The notes beneath the pieces are model-generated. The model saw only the letters and a list, made by a program, of their open reading frames with translations, was not told the DNA's origin and made no database searches. From positions 1 through 8,293 of the forward strand of contig JAGVIM010000013.1 in the NCBI GenBank assembly GCA_020056045.1: a DNA stretch of 8,293 nucleotides, in the 5' to 3' direction. This DNA comes from Nanobdellota archaeon. Lineage in GTDB: Archaea; Nanobdellota; Nanobdellia; Pacearchaeales; GW2011-AR1. A program made the position numbers and the translations under genes. This document shows positions 1 through 6,712 of this stretch, piece after piece. Positions within the stretch are counted from its first letter, which is position 1. Each line of letters opens with the position of its first letter.

Positions 1-45
1 AGTTACAAATTGCATTCTTGATTAGTCTATTTCATTTCATAAAAC

Positions 46-53
46 TTTAAATA
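46..53 (+). promoter_or_regulatory. Candidate TATA box for disA
   Basis: The sequence TTTAAATA is centred about 49 bases before the disA ATG, which would give a leader of roughly 24 bases. A second AT element, TTATAAAA near 77-84, lies only about 19 bases before the ATG and is too close for a normal archaeal start. No convincing Shine-Dalgarno sequence precedes the ATG. This is the least certain promoter in the window. Confidence 0.35.
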
Positions 54-98
54 TTGTGATTATCATTTTTATTGGTTATAAAAAGAAGTTAAAAAAAG

Positions 99-1202
99 AT
101 GGTAGAAGATAATGGTTATATTAATGAAAAGAATTTAATAGAAGTTCCAAAAATAAATGCAGAAGATAATAGTGAAAAGGAAAAACCTTTGACTAAACTT
201 GATATATTAAAAAAACTTAGTTCTGGAACTGGACTCAGAGAGGGTTTGAATGATATTGTAAGGGGTGGAATGGGGGCTTTAATTGTTTTTAATAATTCAA
301 AGTCATTTAATGTATTTAAAGGGGGATTTTATGTTAATTGTAAATTTAATTCTAAAAGATTAACTGAACTTGCTAAGATGGATGGTGCAATAATTCTTTC
401 AGAAGATTTTAAAAAAATTCTTTATGCAAATACTTTGCTTGTTCCTAATATAGATTATAGTACTATTGAAACAGGGACAAGGCATCAAGCTGCTGAAAGA
501 ACTGCTAAACAAATAAATGGACTTGTAATTGCTGTTTCTGAAAGAAAAGGACTTATTACTATTTATTATGGTAATTCAAGGTATGTTTTACAAAATTCTC
601 AAGAATTATTAATGAGAGCTACTGAAGCTCTTCAAATTTTAGATAAACAAAGAGATGTTCTTAATGAACTTATAATTAATTTAAATGTCTTAGAAGTTAC
701 GAGTTTAGTTTCTGTTGCAGATGTTTGTACTGTACTTGAAAGATTAGAAATGATTAGGAAAATGTCAAATGTTATTAATGAGTATATTATTGAACTTGGA
801 AAAGATGGAATTATTGCAAGAATGAGAATGAGGGAGTTGATTAAAGGAATTGATGAAAAAGAAGATGCCATAATAAAAGATTATGTTGTGAGGCCTATGA
901 GGGCAATGCAGTTTCTTGATACTCTTAGTTTTGATGAATTATTAGATTTAGATCATATTGCAAAGGTTTTATTTGGAAAAACTCTGGAAACAAGTATAAC
1001 TCCTAAAGGCCATAGGATTTTAAGCAAAACTCATTTATCAAAACAGGAAATTGATAATTTAATTAAACATTTTAAAAATCTTGATGGAATTATTAATGCT
1101 GAAAGGGATTCTCTTGAAAGAGTTTTAAAAGGTAATACTGAAAATCTTCAAAAAGAGCTTAATACTTTAAGAGAACATATAATTGTTGGAAAGAAAATTT
1201 AG
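99..1202 (+). CDS. disA: DisA-type diadenylate cyclase (c-di-AMP synthase)
   Basis: This protein probably condenses two ATP molecules into the second messenger c-di-AMP in the cytoplasm. It is 367 aa, close to the roughly 350-360 aa of bacterial DisA, with an extra charged N-terminus of about 30 residues. The DAC domain (about residues 33-175) shows GTGLREGL, GGMGALIVF, the catalytic DGA at 95-97 and GTRHQAAERTAKQ at 126-138. The middle helical linker covers about 180-285. The C-terminus (about 300-365) begins like the DisA helix-hairpin-helix region (GHRILSK, then an LIKHFKNLDGII stretch). Two deviations are visible. The usual RHR motif reads RHQ (128-130), and the Gly-rich hairpin expected after residue 340 is replaced by LKGNTENLQKEL, so DNA-junction binding may be weakened or lost. 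The family call is firm. Activity and DNA scanning are inference. Archaea usually carry a different cyclase (DacZ), so transfer from bacteria is likely. Confidence 0.93.
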   Translation: MVEDNGYINEKNLIEVPKINAEDNSEKEKPLTKLDILKKLSSGTGLREGLNDIVRGGMGALIVFNNSKSFNVFKGGFYVNCKFNSKRLTELAKMDGAIILSEDFKKILYANTLLVPNIDYSTIETGTRHQAAERTAKQINGLVIAVSERKGLITIYYGNSRYVLQNSQELLMRATEALQILDKQRDVLNELIINLNVLEVTSLVSVADVCTVLERLEMIRKMSNVINEYIIELGKDGIIARMRMRELIKGIDEKEDAIIKDYVVRPMRAMQFLDTLSFDELLDLDHIAKVLFGKTLETSITPKGHRILSKTHLSKQEIDNLIKHFKNLDGIINAERDSLERVLKGNTENLQKELNTLREHIIVGKKI

Positions 1203-1224
1203 TTTGTTGTATAATGGGGATTAG

Positions 1225-1236
1225 TTATTTTTTTAG
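1225..1236 (+). terminator. Poly-T tract after disA, possible archaeal terminator
   Basis: A run of seven T (1228-1234) lies 26 bases past the disA stop codon. Archaeal RNA polymerase commonly terminates at such U-tracts without a hairpin, and the next gene has its own promoter. The background is AT-rich, so the signal is weak. Confidence 0.3.
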
Positions 1237-1306
1237 GAAAGATGGGGATGAGTGGAATTTAATTTTGTTAATTTGATTTTAACATAGATTTTAAGCATTC
1301 TTAAAA

Positions 1307-1314
1307 TTTAAATA
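1307..1314 (+). promoter_or_regulatory. TATA box of the DHH gene, leaderless spacing
   Basis: TTTAAATA is centred 25-26 bases before the ATG at 1336, the usual distance from an archaeal TATA box to the transcription start. The bases just before the ATG (TTGTTCATTTGGT) hold no Shine-Dalgarno sequence. Transcription probably starts at or within a base or two of the ATG. Confidence 0.55.
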
Positions 1315-1335
1315 GGTGTTTTTTGTTCATTTGGT

Positions 1336-2415
1336 ATGTTAACTGAGAAACAAATAAAAGAAATAAGAGAACATTTGGAAAAAGCTCAAAATCCTTTATT
1401 CTTTTTTGATAATGATAATGATGGACTTATTAGTTTTTTATTGTTACAAAGATATATTGGAAGGGGGAAAGGAGTTATAATTAGATCTTTTCCTGATTTA
1501 AATGTCTCTTATTATAGGAAGGTTGAGGAATTAAAACCAGATTATATTTTTATATTAGATAAACCAATTGTTTCCAAAGAATTTTTAGAAAAAGTAAAAA
1601 AGGATAATCTCCCGATTGTTTGGATAGACCATCATCAGGTTGAGCATCCAGGTTTATTATTTGAAAATAATGAAGGCGCTGATAATAGTGAAGGCACTGG
1701 AATTAGTTATTATAATCCTTTTTTTAATGATAAAACCAATGAACCTGTTTCATATCTTTGTTATAAAATAACAGGAATTAAGGAAGATATGTGGTTGGCT
1801 CTTATTGGAAATATAAGTGATTGTTATATACCAAATTTTTATGCAGATTTTGAAAAAAAATATCCTGAACTTGGAAAGAAAAATCCAAAATCTGCTTTTG
1901 ATTTATTATATAATTCTGAAATTGGGAAAATTGCAAGAATACTTGATTTTTCTTTAAAAGATAGTCTTACAAATGTTGTGAATATGACTAAATTTATGAT
2001 TAATACTAAAAGCCCTCTTGATATTTTAGAGGAAAATGCAAAGACAAAACAAATTTTAAAAAGATATAATGAAATTAATTTAAAATATCAACAGCTCATG
2101 GAAAAAGCAAGAGAACTTGCTGAAAAAAAATTTATTTATTTTCAATATGGTGGAAGTCTAAGTCTAAGTGCAAATATTGCAAATCAATTAATCTATGAAT
2201 TTCCAGATAAAGTTGTTATTGTGGCTTTTATTAATGGAGACATTGCAAATATATCTCTAAGGGGAAAAGGTAATATAAGAAAATTAACACTTGAGGCTAT
2301 AAAAGACATAGAAAGTGCTACTGGGGGCGGCCATGAAAGCGCTACAGGAGCTAAAATGTCTATTAGTGATCTTCCCAAATTCAAAGAAAATATGGAAAAA
2401 TTATTAAAAGAATAG
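1336..2415 (+). CDS. DHH-DHHA1 family phosphoesterase (NrnA/RecJ-like)
   Basis: This is a metal-dependent phosphodiesterase of the DHH superfamily, 359 aa. The N-terminal DHH domain shows motif I as DNDNDG (25-30), an aspartate in ILDKP (D75), the name motif DHH at 98-100 and the motif IV aspartate in GNISD (D162). A helical linker spans about 180-265. The C-terminal DHHA1 domain contains ISLRGKG (306-312) and the substrate-binding GGGHESATGA (330-339). All catalytic positions are therefore present. There is no signal peptide or membrane segment, so it is not GdpP-like. The family includes nanoRNases, pAp phosphatases, RecJ-like exonucleases and c-di-AMP/pApA hydrolases, and sequence alone does not decide between them. 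Its position 133 bases after disA, same strand, suggests turnover of c-di-AMP or pApA, but it has its own promoter and this is inference. The start is fixed by the leaderless TATA spacing. Confidence 0.9.
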   Translation: MLTEKQIKEIREHLEKAQNPLFFFDNDNDGLISFLLLQRYIGRGKGVIIRSFPDLNVSYYRKVEELKPDYIFILDKPIVSKEFLEKVKKDNLPIVWIDHHQVEHPGLLFENNEGADNSEGTGISYYNPFFNDKTNEPVSYLCYKITGIKEDMWLALIGNISDCYIPNFYADFEKKYPELGKKNPKSAFDLLYNSEIGKIARILDFSLKDSLTNVVNMTKFMINTKSPLDILEENAKTKQILKRYNEINLKYQQLMEKARELAEKKFIYFQYGGSLSLSANIANQLIYEFPDKVVIVAFINGDIANISLRGKGNIRKLTLEAIKDIESATGGGHESATGAKMSISDLPKFKENMEKLLKE

Positions 2416-2427
2416 TTTTTTATATAG
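2413..2427 (+). promoter_or_regulatory. Promoter for the 236-aa gene, overlapping the upstream stop codon
   Basis: The 15-mer TAGTTTTTTATATAG begins with the TAG stop codon of the DHH gene and carries a TATA-like core at about 2418-2426. The identical 15-mer is found at 3708-3722 in front of dys. From here transcription would start near 2448, giving a leader of about 36 bases that ends in a Shine-Dalgarno sequence, unlike the leaderless neighbours. Confidence 0.5.
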
Positions 2428-2474
2428 CTGTTTTTTAATATTTTTACCTTTAGGAAGAGTTCTGGTGAATTAAT

Positions 2475-2478
2475 GGAG
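2475..2478 (+). promoter_or_regulatory. Shine-Dalgarno GGAG before the 236-aa gene
   Basis: GGAG ends five bases before the ATG at 2484, which supports that start. It is one of only two obvious ribosome-binding sites in the window. Confidence 0.6.
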
Positions 2479-2483
2479 ATAAA

Positions 2484-3194
2484 ATGAGCAATTTATATTT
2501 AATCGCAACTAGACATGATGATTTAGTTCTAGGTCCTGAAAAACTTTTAAGAGTTTATGATAGAATTAAGCCTGATATTTTATTATCTGAGATGCATGAA
2601 ACAGATTTTCCAAAGCCTATTCCTATAATTGAAAAGTTTAGGTATGATTTAAATGAGTTTACTCAGGATCAAGAAGGATTGGATGAATTTATAGGTGTTT
2701 TTAGTAGAGGTTCTATTGGGGGTTTTGAATATCCTACAAATCAGAGTTATTCGAGGGATCATAGGACCCCTAATTATCTTATTGGTATGCCTGGAAGTTT
2801 AGATAGACTTTTTTTCTTAGGACAAGAGAGTATTGATAATATTTTAGAAACGATTAGACATAAAGGTAAATTTAATCCTAGAAAACTTGCATCTTATTTA
2901 AAAAAGAATTTTGGTAATCCTTTGCCTAAAGAAACTAGGGATCTTTGGAATCAAGTTAAAAGAGATGAAAATAGTCTTTTTGGAGAAATTCGTTTACTTT
3001 TTCATAGAATTGTTACTCAAAGAATTGGGAAACCAGATAAATATATGGAAGAAAGAATAAGAGAAATTTATGATCCTAAAAAAGTAATTGCTTTTCCTGT
3101 TGGAATGTTACATGCAACAGATAGTATTAGTTATAGTACTCTTTATTCCAGATTAAAGGATTTACATCCTGAAAGAATACCTCTTTTAAATTAA
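2484..3194 (+). CDS. Unassigned protein, possibly TraB/TIKI/EreA-like
   Basis: I do not recognise this 236-aa protein with confidence. It looks soluble, with no signal peptide or membrane helix. Its ends resemble the TraB/PrgY, TIKI and EreA/ChaN-like superfamily: a first strand ending in ATRH (H11), then KPDILLSEM with a candidate catalytic glutamate (E36), and near the C-terminus VIAFPVGMLHATDS (201-214) with a second histidine (H210). Those families use an N-terminal GxxH, a glutamate after a PD-type strand and a C-terminal GxxH. Here the first glycine is replaced (A8) while the second is kept (G207 in GMLH). The middle (about 70-190) is charged, with GxxG-type turns and many arginines, and matches nothing I know. 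The coding frame is well supported by a Shine-Dalgarno sequence and a TATA box. It is convergent with the minus-strand pair, with a 21-base gap. A hydrolase function is only a suggestion. Confidence 0.6.
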   Translation: MSNLYLIATRHDDLVLGPEKLLRVYDRIKPDILLSEMHETDFPKPIPIIEKFRYDLNEFTQDQEGLDEFIGVFSRGSIGGFEYPTNQSYSRDHRTPNYLIGMPGSLDRLFFLGQESIDNILETIRHKGKFNPRKLASYLKKNFGNPLPKETRDLWNQVKRDENSLFGEIRLLFHRIVTQRIGKPDKYMEERIREIYDPKKVIAFPVGMLHATDSISYSTLYSRLKDLHPERIPLLN

Positions 3195-3215
3195 TAATTT
3201 TTAATGGATATCTTA

Positions 3216-3323
3216 TTATAATACAGATAGTAGAGCTTTTATTATTATAAATCCAATTACTGCTATTATAATAATCTTAATAATATCTAATACCATATCA
3301 ACAGGGTCTGTTCTTCGGCTCAT
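3216..3323 (-). CDS. 35-aa single-pass membrane peptide, translationally coupled
   Basis: This small ORF starts with the ATG inside the overlapping ATGA formed with the stop codon of the upstream 107-aa gene. The product begins MSRRTDPVDMV, continues with a very hydrophobic Ile/Val/Leu segment (about residues 11-35, broken by K16 and K29) and ends at TAA. The arginine pair near the N-terminus suggests the N-terminus stays inside the cell. The start/stop overlap is typical of coupled genes in an operon, and the product is a membrane protein like its partner. The two may act together, but function is unknown. The main doubt is that AT-rich DNA readily encodes short hydrophobic ORFs. Confidence 0.6.
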   Translation of the reverse strand: MSRRTDPVDMVLDIIKIIIIAVIGFIIIKALLSVL

Positions 3324-3643
3324 TTTTTAAACACCTTTTTTTGTAATTCTTTTACTTCTGCTTTCATATCTATTAGTTGTTCATGTATTTTAAGCTTTTC
3401 TACTAATTTTTGTTGTTCTGATTTTTGATTATCTAATTCTTTATTAATTTCATTAAGTTTCATATAAAAAATTACGACTATTGCTATTATAACGGGAATG
3501 ATTAATAATAAATTCTGGAAGATATTATTTATTTCTAATTTTTCAAGATTATATCCTGATATTTTTATTATTAATCCAATTAAAGCTGTTAAGATAATTC
3601 CCATTATTATAATAACTACATCCTTTGAATTGATATTATTCAT
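3320..3643 (-). CDS. Small membrane protein with C-terminal coiled coil
   Basis: This is a 107-aa protein of unknown function. It has two predicted membrane helices (about 9-27 and 44-61) separated by a short polar loop, followed by a charged Glu/Lys-rich segment (about 63-105) with heptad-like spacing, probably a coiled coil on the cytoplasmic side. The layout would suit a scaffold or small accessory subunit, but no family signature is visible. Its ATG lies 26 bases downstream of a TTTATTAAA box (minus strand), so the message is probably leaderless and the start well placed. It shares an ATGA overlap with the 35-aa ORF. The pair is divergent from dys with a 97-base promoter region between them. 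Confidence 0.7.
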   Translation of the reverse strand: MNNINSKDVVIIIMGIILTALIGLIIKISGYNLEKLEINNIFQNLLLIIPVIIAIVVIFYMKLNEINKELDNQKSEQQKLVEKLKIHEQLIDMKAEVKELQKKVFKK

Positions 3644-3664
3644 TAAAAATAGTTTTATTCTAAC

Positions 3665-3673
3665 TTTAATAAA
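3665..3673 (-). promoter_or_regulatory. TATA box for the minus-strand membrane pair
   Basis: Read on the minus strand this is TTTATTAAA, centred 26 bases before the ATG at 3643, with no Shine-Dalgarno sequence between. It forms a divergent promoter region with the dys TATA box about 45 bases away. Confidence 0.5.
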
Positions 3674-3707
3674 CAGGGTGGTAATTTAAAATAATCTTTG
3701 AAAAAGA

Positions 3708-3722
3708 TAGTTTTTTATATAG
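3708..3722 (+). promoter_or_regulatory. Promoter of dys, identical to the 2413-2427 15-mer
   Basis: TAGTTTTTTATATAG carries a TATA core (about 3713-3721) centred 24-25 bases before the dys ATG at 3741, so transcription probably starts at the ATG. The same 15 bases occur once more, at 2413-2427. The shared sequence extends loosely into a following T-run. Confidence 0.55.
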
Positions 3723-3740
3723 TTCTTTTTTGATTTATTT

Positions 3741-4757
3741 ATGGTAAATAAGAAAACTAAAAATATAGAAAAAACAGAAGATATTGCAAAGAAGAATGTA
3801 CTTTTTGATTCAGAGGAAGTTAAAGGTATTTCTATTAAAGGTTATGATTTTGATAAGGGTGTTAATTATGATAAACTTCTTGAAAGTTTTGAATCTACAG
3901 GGTTTCAAGCAACACATTTTGCAAGAGCAATTAATATAATTGATAAAATGATTTCTGAAAAAGCTACTATTTATTTAGGCTATACTTCTAACTTGGTTAC
4001 TTCTGGACTACGTGATATTTTTAGATATCTTGCGAAACATAAAAAAATTCAGGTTATTGTGACTACTGCTGGTGGAATTGAAGAAGATATTATAAAATGT
4101 TTAGGAGATTTTAAACTAGGAGAATTTAGTGCTTCTGGAGAATTATTAAATAAAAAAGGAGTTAACAGAGCAGGAAATATTTATATTCCTAATACGAGAT
4201 ATTGTGAATTTGAAGAATTTATGACTCCTATTCTCGAAAAAATATATGAGGAACAGAAGGAAACTGGAAAAGTAATAACTGTTTCTGAATTTATTAAAGT
4301 GCTTGGAAAAGAAATTAATAATGAAGAGAGTATTTATTATTGGTGCTATAAAAATAATATTGATGTTTATTGTCCTGCTATAATTGATGGAAGTATTGGT
4401 GATATGATTCATTTTTTTATGTATAAATATCCTGATTTTAAATTAGATATTGCAGGAGATATTCATAAGTTAAATGAATATACAATTGTTCAAAAGAAAA
4501 CAGGAATAATTATTTTAGGGGGGGGAGTTGTAAAACATCATATAAATAATGCAAACATGATGAGAAATGGAACAGATTATGCAGTATATATTAATTCAAG
4601 CCAAGAATGGGATGGAAGTGATGCAGGTGCTAGACCTGATGAAGCTGTTTCCTGGGGAAAGATAAAACCTAATTCAGAATCAATAAAAGTTTTTGGAGAT
4701 GCAACAATATTATTTCCTTTGATTGTTGCGAAAACTTTTGTTCAAGTATCTAAATAA
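3741..4757 (+). CDS. dys: Deoxyhypusine synthase
   Basis: The enzyme transfers the aminobutyl group of spermidine to one lysine of translation factor aIF5A, using NAD, the first step of hypusine formation; it is cytosolic. The 338-aa length fits the family. Seen in the sequence: YTSNLVTSGLRD (81-92) and VTTAGGIEED (107-116) in the NAD-binding core, PAIIDGSIGD (212-221), GGGVVKHH (260-267) with the active-site histidine (H266), and WDGSDAGARPDE followed by AVSWGKI (290-308), where K307 is the lysine that forms the enzyme-substrate imine. The catalytic set is complete, so this is a true synthase and not one of the degenerate homologues. The first 25 residues are a Lys-rich extension. No aIF5A gene is in the window. 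The leaderless TATA spacing supports the ATG at 3741. The gene is one of the strongest signs that the DNA is archaeal. Confidence 0.96.
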   Translation: MVNKKTKNIEKTEDIAKKNVLFDSEEVKGISIKGYDFDKGVNYDKLLESFESTGFQATHFARAINIIDKMISEKATIYLGYTSNLVTSGLRDIFRYLAKHKKIQVIVTTAGGIEEDIIKCLGDFKLGEFSASGELLNKKGVNRAGNIYIPNTRYCEFEEFMTPILEKIYEEQKETGKVITVSEFIKVLGKEINNEESIYYWCYKNNIDVYCPAIIDGSIGDMIHFFMYKYPDFKLDIAGDIHKLNEYTIVQKKTGIIILGGGVVKHHINNANMMRNGTDYAVYINSSQEWDGSDAGARPDEAVSWGKIKPNSESIKVFGDATILFPLIVAKTFVQVSK

Positions 4758-4805
4758 TAAAGCAATGAGAGAAAGTTTGAGTAGGAGTGTTTTGCTAATA
4801 ATTAA

Positions 4806-4828
4806 TAAAATTTAATCATTAAATTATA
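4806..4828. terminator. AT-only palindrome between convergent genes
   Basis: A perfect 17-base palindrome (4809-4825, AATTTAAT-C-ATTAAATT) extends to 23 bases with one mismatch. It sits in the 71-base gap between dys and the convergent 116-aa ORF, touching the stop codon of the latter. It could act as a two-way terminator. With no GC pair in the stem it is weak, and such palindromes are easy to find in AT-rich DNA. Confidence 0.25.
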
Positions 4829-5179
4829 TTACCAGTCTGTTGGAGTTTCTCCATTATATTCATGTTCAACTTGTTCTCCAGGATTATGATAAGGAAGATG
4901 CAAATCTGATTCTTCAGAAGAACTTCCTGGATGAAAACAAACACTTGAGTCTCCTAATATATCTTCTGAATCTTCTCCATTAAAAATATTATCAATTGCG
5001 CTTTCTCTTCTTATCAGTGATATTCCTGGAATCAAATGATCTTGTTCATATTCTTCAGATTCAGAAGGAGTAGGTGGTCTTAAAAGTCTTTTTCCATTTA
5101 TTGTTGGAGTTGTAGTAGTTCTTGAACTAAACATAGGGTTTAATTCTCTTCCTAATGTTCCTGGATTAAATCCTTTCAT
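4829..5179 (-). CDS. Acidic, probably disordered 116-aa protein
   Basis: I recognise no family. The protein is rich in Ser, Glu, Pro, Thr and Gly, with almost no hydrophobic runs, and is expected to be largely unfolded. An N-terminal basic and Thr-rich part (RTTTTPTINGKRLLRPPTP, about 20-38) is followed by acidic clusters SESEEYEQD (39-47), NGEDSEDILGD (67-77) and SSSEESD (86-92). Only one cysteine (C81) is present and there is no signal peptide or membrane helix. The ORF is probably real: its composition is unlike a random AT-rich translation (many Gly, Pro and Asp), and a CTTTTAAAG box lies about 28 bases before its ATG. It lies 48 bases downstream of proS on the same strand. Acidic tails of this sort often bind basic proteins or nucleic-acid machinery, but no role can be assigned here. 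Confidence 0.6.
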   Translation of the reverse strand: MKGFNPGTLGRELNPMFSSRTTTTPTINGKRLLRPPTPSESEEYEQDHLIPGISLIRRESAIDNIFNGEDSEDILGDSSVCFHPGSSSEESDLHLPYHNPGEQVEHEYNGETPTDW

Positions 5180-5202
5180 GGTTCTTATCTTAAAAATAAA
5201 GG

Positions 5203-5211
5203 CTTTAAAAG
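5203..5211 (-). promoter_or_regulatory. TATA-like box for the 116-aa ORF
   Basis: Read on the minus strand this is CTTTTAAAG, centred 28 bases before the ATG at 5179, in the short gap after proS. No Shine-Dalgarno sequence precedes the ATG (AAGATAAGAACC). The box supports separate, near-leaderless transcription. Confidence 0.4.
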
Positions 5212-5227
5212 CTTTTTGTTCAGTAGT

Positions 5228-6688
5228 TTAATAGGATTTTCCAGCATAAACAAAATATTCTGCTTTTTTATTGCAGATTATGCATTTTCCATCTTTCATC
5301 TTTTTTTCAGATATAAAAACTGCTTTTGCTCCTTTTGTTTCAGACTTCATTAAATCCTCGCATTCTGGATTTTTACAAATAGGAACAATCCCTACTTTTT
5401 TGTTATTGATTACTCTTTTAAGATCTTCAAGGCTATTTGCATTTTCAATTTTACTTTCAAATAATTTCTTTGATTTATCATATAAATTTTTTTGAATCTC
5501 TTCTAATATTTTTGGAATTTGTTTTTTTAATTCAGATATTTTTATTGATTGTTTTGTTAAACTATCTCTTCTAACAACTATAACCTCTTTTTTTGCTAAA
5601 TCTTTCGGGCCTATTTCTATTCTAATTGGAATGCCTTTTAATTCATAATCATTAAACTTAAATCCTGGTCTTTTTTCTTCATCAAGATCAAGTATTGGAG
5701 AAAACTCTTCTAGATCTTTTTTAATTTTTTCTGCTTCTTTTAAAATTTCTTTTTTCTTATCTTCTGTAAAAATAGGAATTATTACAATTTGATTTATTGC
5801 AAGTTTTGGAGGAATTACAAGGCCTTTTTCATCAGCATGCATTGCAAACATTGTTCCTAACATTCTTGTAGATATTGCATAAGTGCACTGATAAGCATAT
5901 TGCTCTTTTCCATCTTTATTTAAAAATTTAATTTCATATGCTTTTGCAAAATTCTGACCATCATAATGAAAACAAGGACCTTCAATTACTCTTCCACTTG
6001 GTAGAATATAATGAATTTTAGTTGATGCAACTCCTCCTGCAAATTTTTCTTTTTCTGTTTTTCTCCCTGCCATTCCATATAATGCAAGATTTTCTTTGCA
6101 TACTTTATCATAAGAATCAAGAATTTGTTTTCCTTCTTCAAGAGCTTCTTTTTCAGAAGATAAAACTGTATGAAGTTCATTCCATAAAAATTCTCTTGTC
6201 CTGAAAAATGGAACTGGATGTGAAAATTCCCATCTTACTACATTATTCCATTGATTAAGTTTTAATGGAAGATCTCTCCATGATCTGATCCATTTTGAAT
6301 AACTTGGATACATAATTGTTTCAGAAGTTGGACGAATTGCTAATCTTTCATTTAGTTTTGTGTCTCCTGCATGAGTAACCCATGCAACTTCTGCAGAAAA
6401 ACCTTCAACATGTTCTTTTTCCTTGTTCAAATATTTTTCTGGAATAAATAATGGAAAATAGGAATTTCTTATCCCTAGTTTTTTAAATTCAATATCAACT
6501 AGATTTTTTATTTTTTCCCATATTTCATAAGAACTTGGCTTAAAGACAATGCAACCTGAAACATCTGTATAATCTGCTAAATCTGCTTTAATCATTAATT
6601 CTGAAAACCATTCTCCAAAATCATCTTTTTCAGAGGTAATCCCTAATTGATGTTTCTCTTTTGATTCTTTTTGTTTTTCTTTTGTCAT
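5228..6688 (-). CDS. proS: Prolyl-tRNA synthetase, archaeal/eukaryal type
   Basis: This class II synthetase joins proline to tRNA-Pro in the cytoplasm. At 486 aa it has the length of the archaeal/eukaryal type, without the editing insertion of the bacterial form. Seen in order: FPLFIPE (78-84), the RPTSETIMYP stretch (119-128), motif 2 with NQWNNVVRWE and FFRTREFLWNE (145-171), the GPCFHYDGQNF region (237-247), the motif 3 region STRMLGTMFAMHADEKGLVIPPK (split across 273-295), the anticodon-binding domain from about 300 (IEIGPKDLAKKEVIVVRRD, 357-375), and a C-terminal zinc module with cysteines at 438, 443, 469 and 472. The protein ends in tyrosine (GKSY), as these enzymes typically do. Nothing essential is missing. 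A TATTTAAAAA element on the plus strand at 6713-6722 gives it its own near-leaderless promoter, inside the end of the broken ORF upstream. Confidence 0.97.
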   Translation of the reverse strand: MTKEKQKESKEKHQLGITSEKDDFGEWFSELMIKADLADYTDVSGCIVFKPSSYEIWEKIKNLVDIEFKKLGIRNSYFPLFIPEKYLNKEKEHVEGFSAEVAWVTHAGDTKLNERLAIRPTSETIMYPSYSKWIRSWRDLPLKLNQWNNVVRWEFSHPVPFFRTREFLWNELHTVLSSEKEALEEGKQILDSYDKVCKENLALYGMAGRKTEKEKFAGGVASTKIHYILPSGRVIEGPCFHYDGQNFAKAYEIKFLNKDGKEQYAYQCTYAISTRMLGTMFAMHADEKGLVIPPKLAINQIVIIPIFTEDKKKEILKEAEKIKKDLEEFSPILDLDEEKRPGFKFNDYELKGIPIRIEIGPKDLAKKEVIVVRRDSLTKQSIKISELKKQIPKILEEIQKNLYDKSKKLFESKIENANSLEDLKRVINNKKVGIVPICKNPECEDLMKSETKGAKAVFISEKKMKDGKCIICNKKAEYFVYAGKSY

Positions 6689-6712
6689 GTTGTATTATTA
6701 AGAATTATCTGC

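Noticed and set aside
1..98. c-di-AMP riboswitch upstream of disA
   Set aside because: The leader is too short and AT-only, and no ydaO/yuaA-like conserved elements or stems are visible.
632..871. Minus-strand ORF of 79 aa inside disA
   Set aside because: It lies antisense within a gene of certain identity and gives a low-complexity Ser/Ile/Leu translation, as expected of a shadow frame.
1214..1276. 20-aa plus-strand ORF in the spacer after disA, with the near-repeat ATGGGGATTAG / ATGGGGATGAG
   Set aside because: No promoter or ribosome-binding site fits it, it spans a probable terminator, and the repeat is short and imperfect.
2193..2384. Minus-strand ORF of 63 aa inside the DHH gene
   Set aside because: It is antisense to the conserved DHHA1 motifs, and the opposite frame is clearly the coding one.
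3498..3689. Plus-strand ORF of 63 aa opposite the 107-aa membrane gene
   Set aside because: It overlaps the divergent promoter region and has no start signals. The minus frame has a well-spaced TATA box, a helix/coiled-coil layout and a coupled partner.
4146..4412. Minus-strand ORF of 88 aa inside dys
   Set aside because: The opposite strand encodes conserved deoxyhypusine synthase, so this is a shadow rich in Asn, Ile and Phe.
5271..6204. Three ORFs of 60-74 aa overlapping proS in other frames
   Set aside because: All lie within conserved prolyl-tRNA synthetase sequence and show no independent signals.
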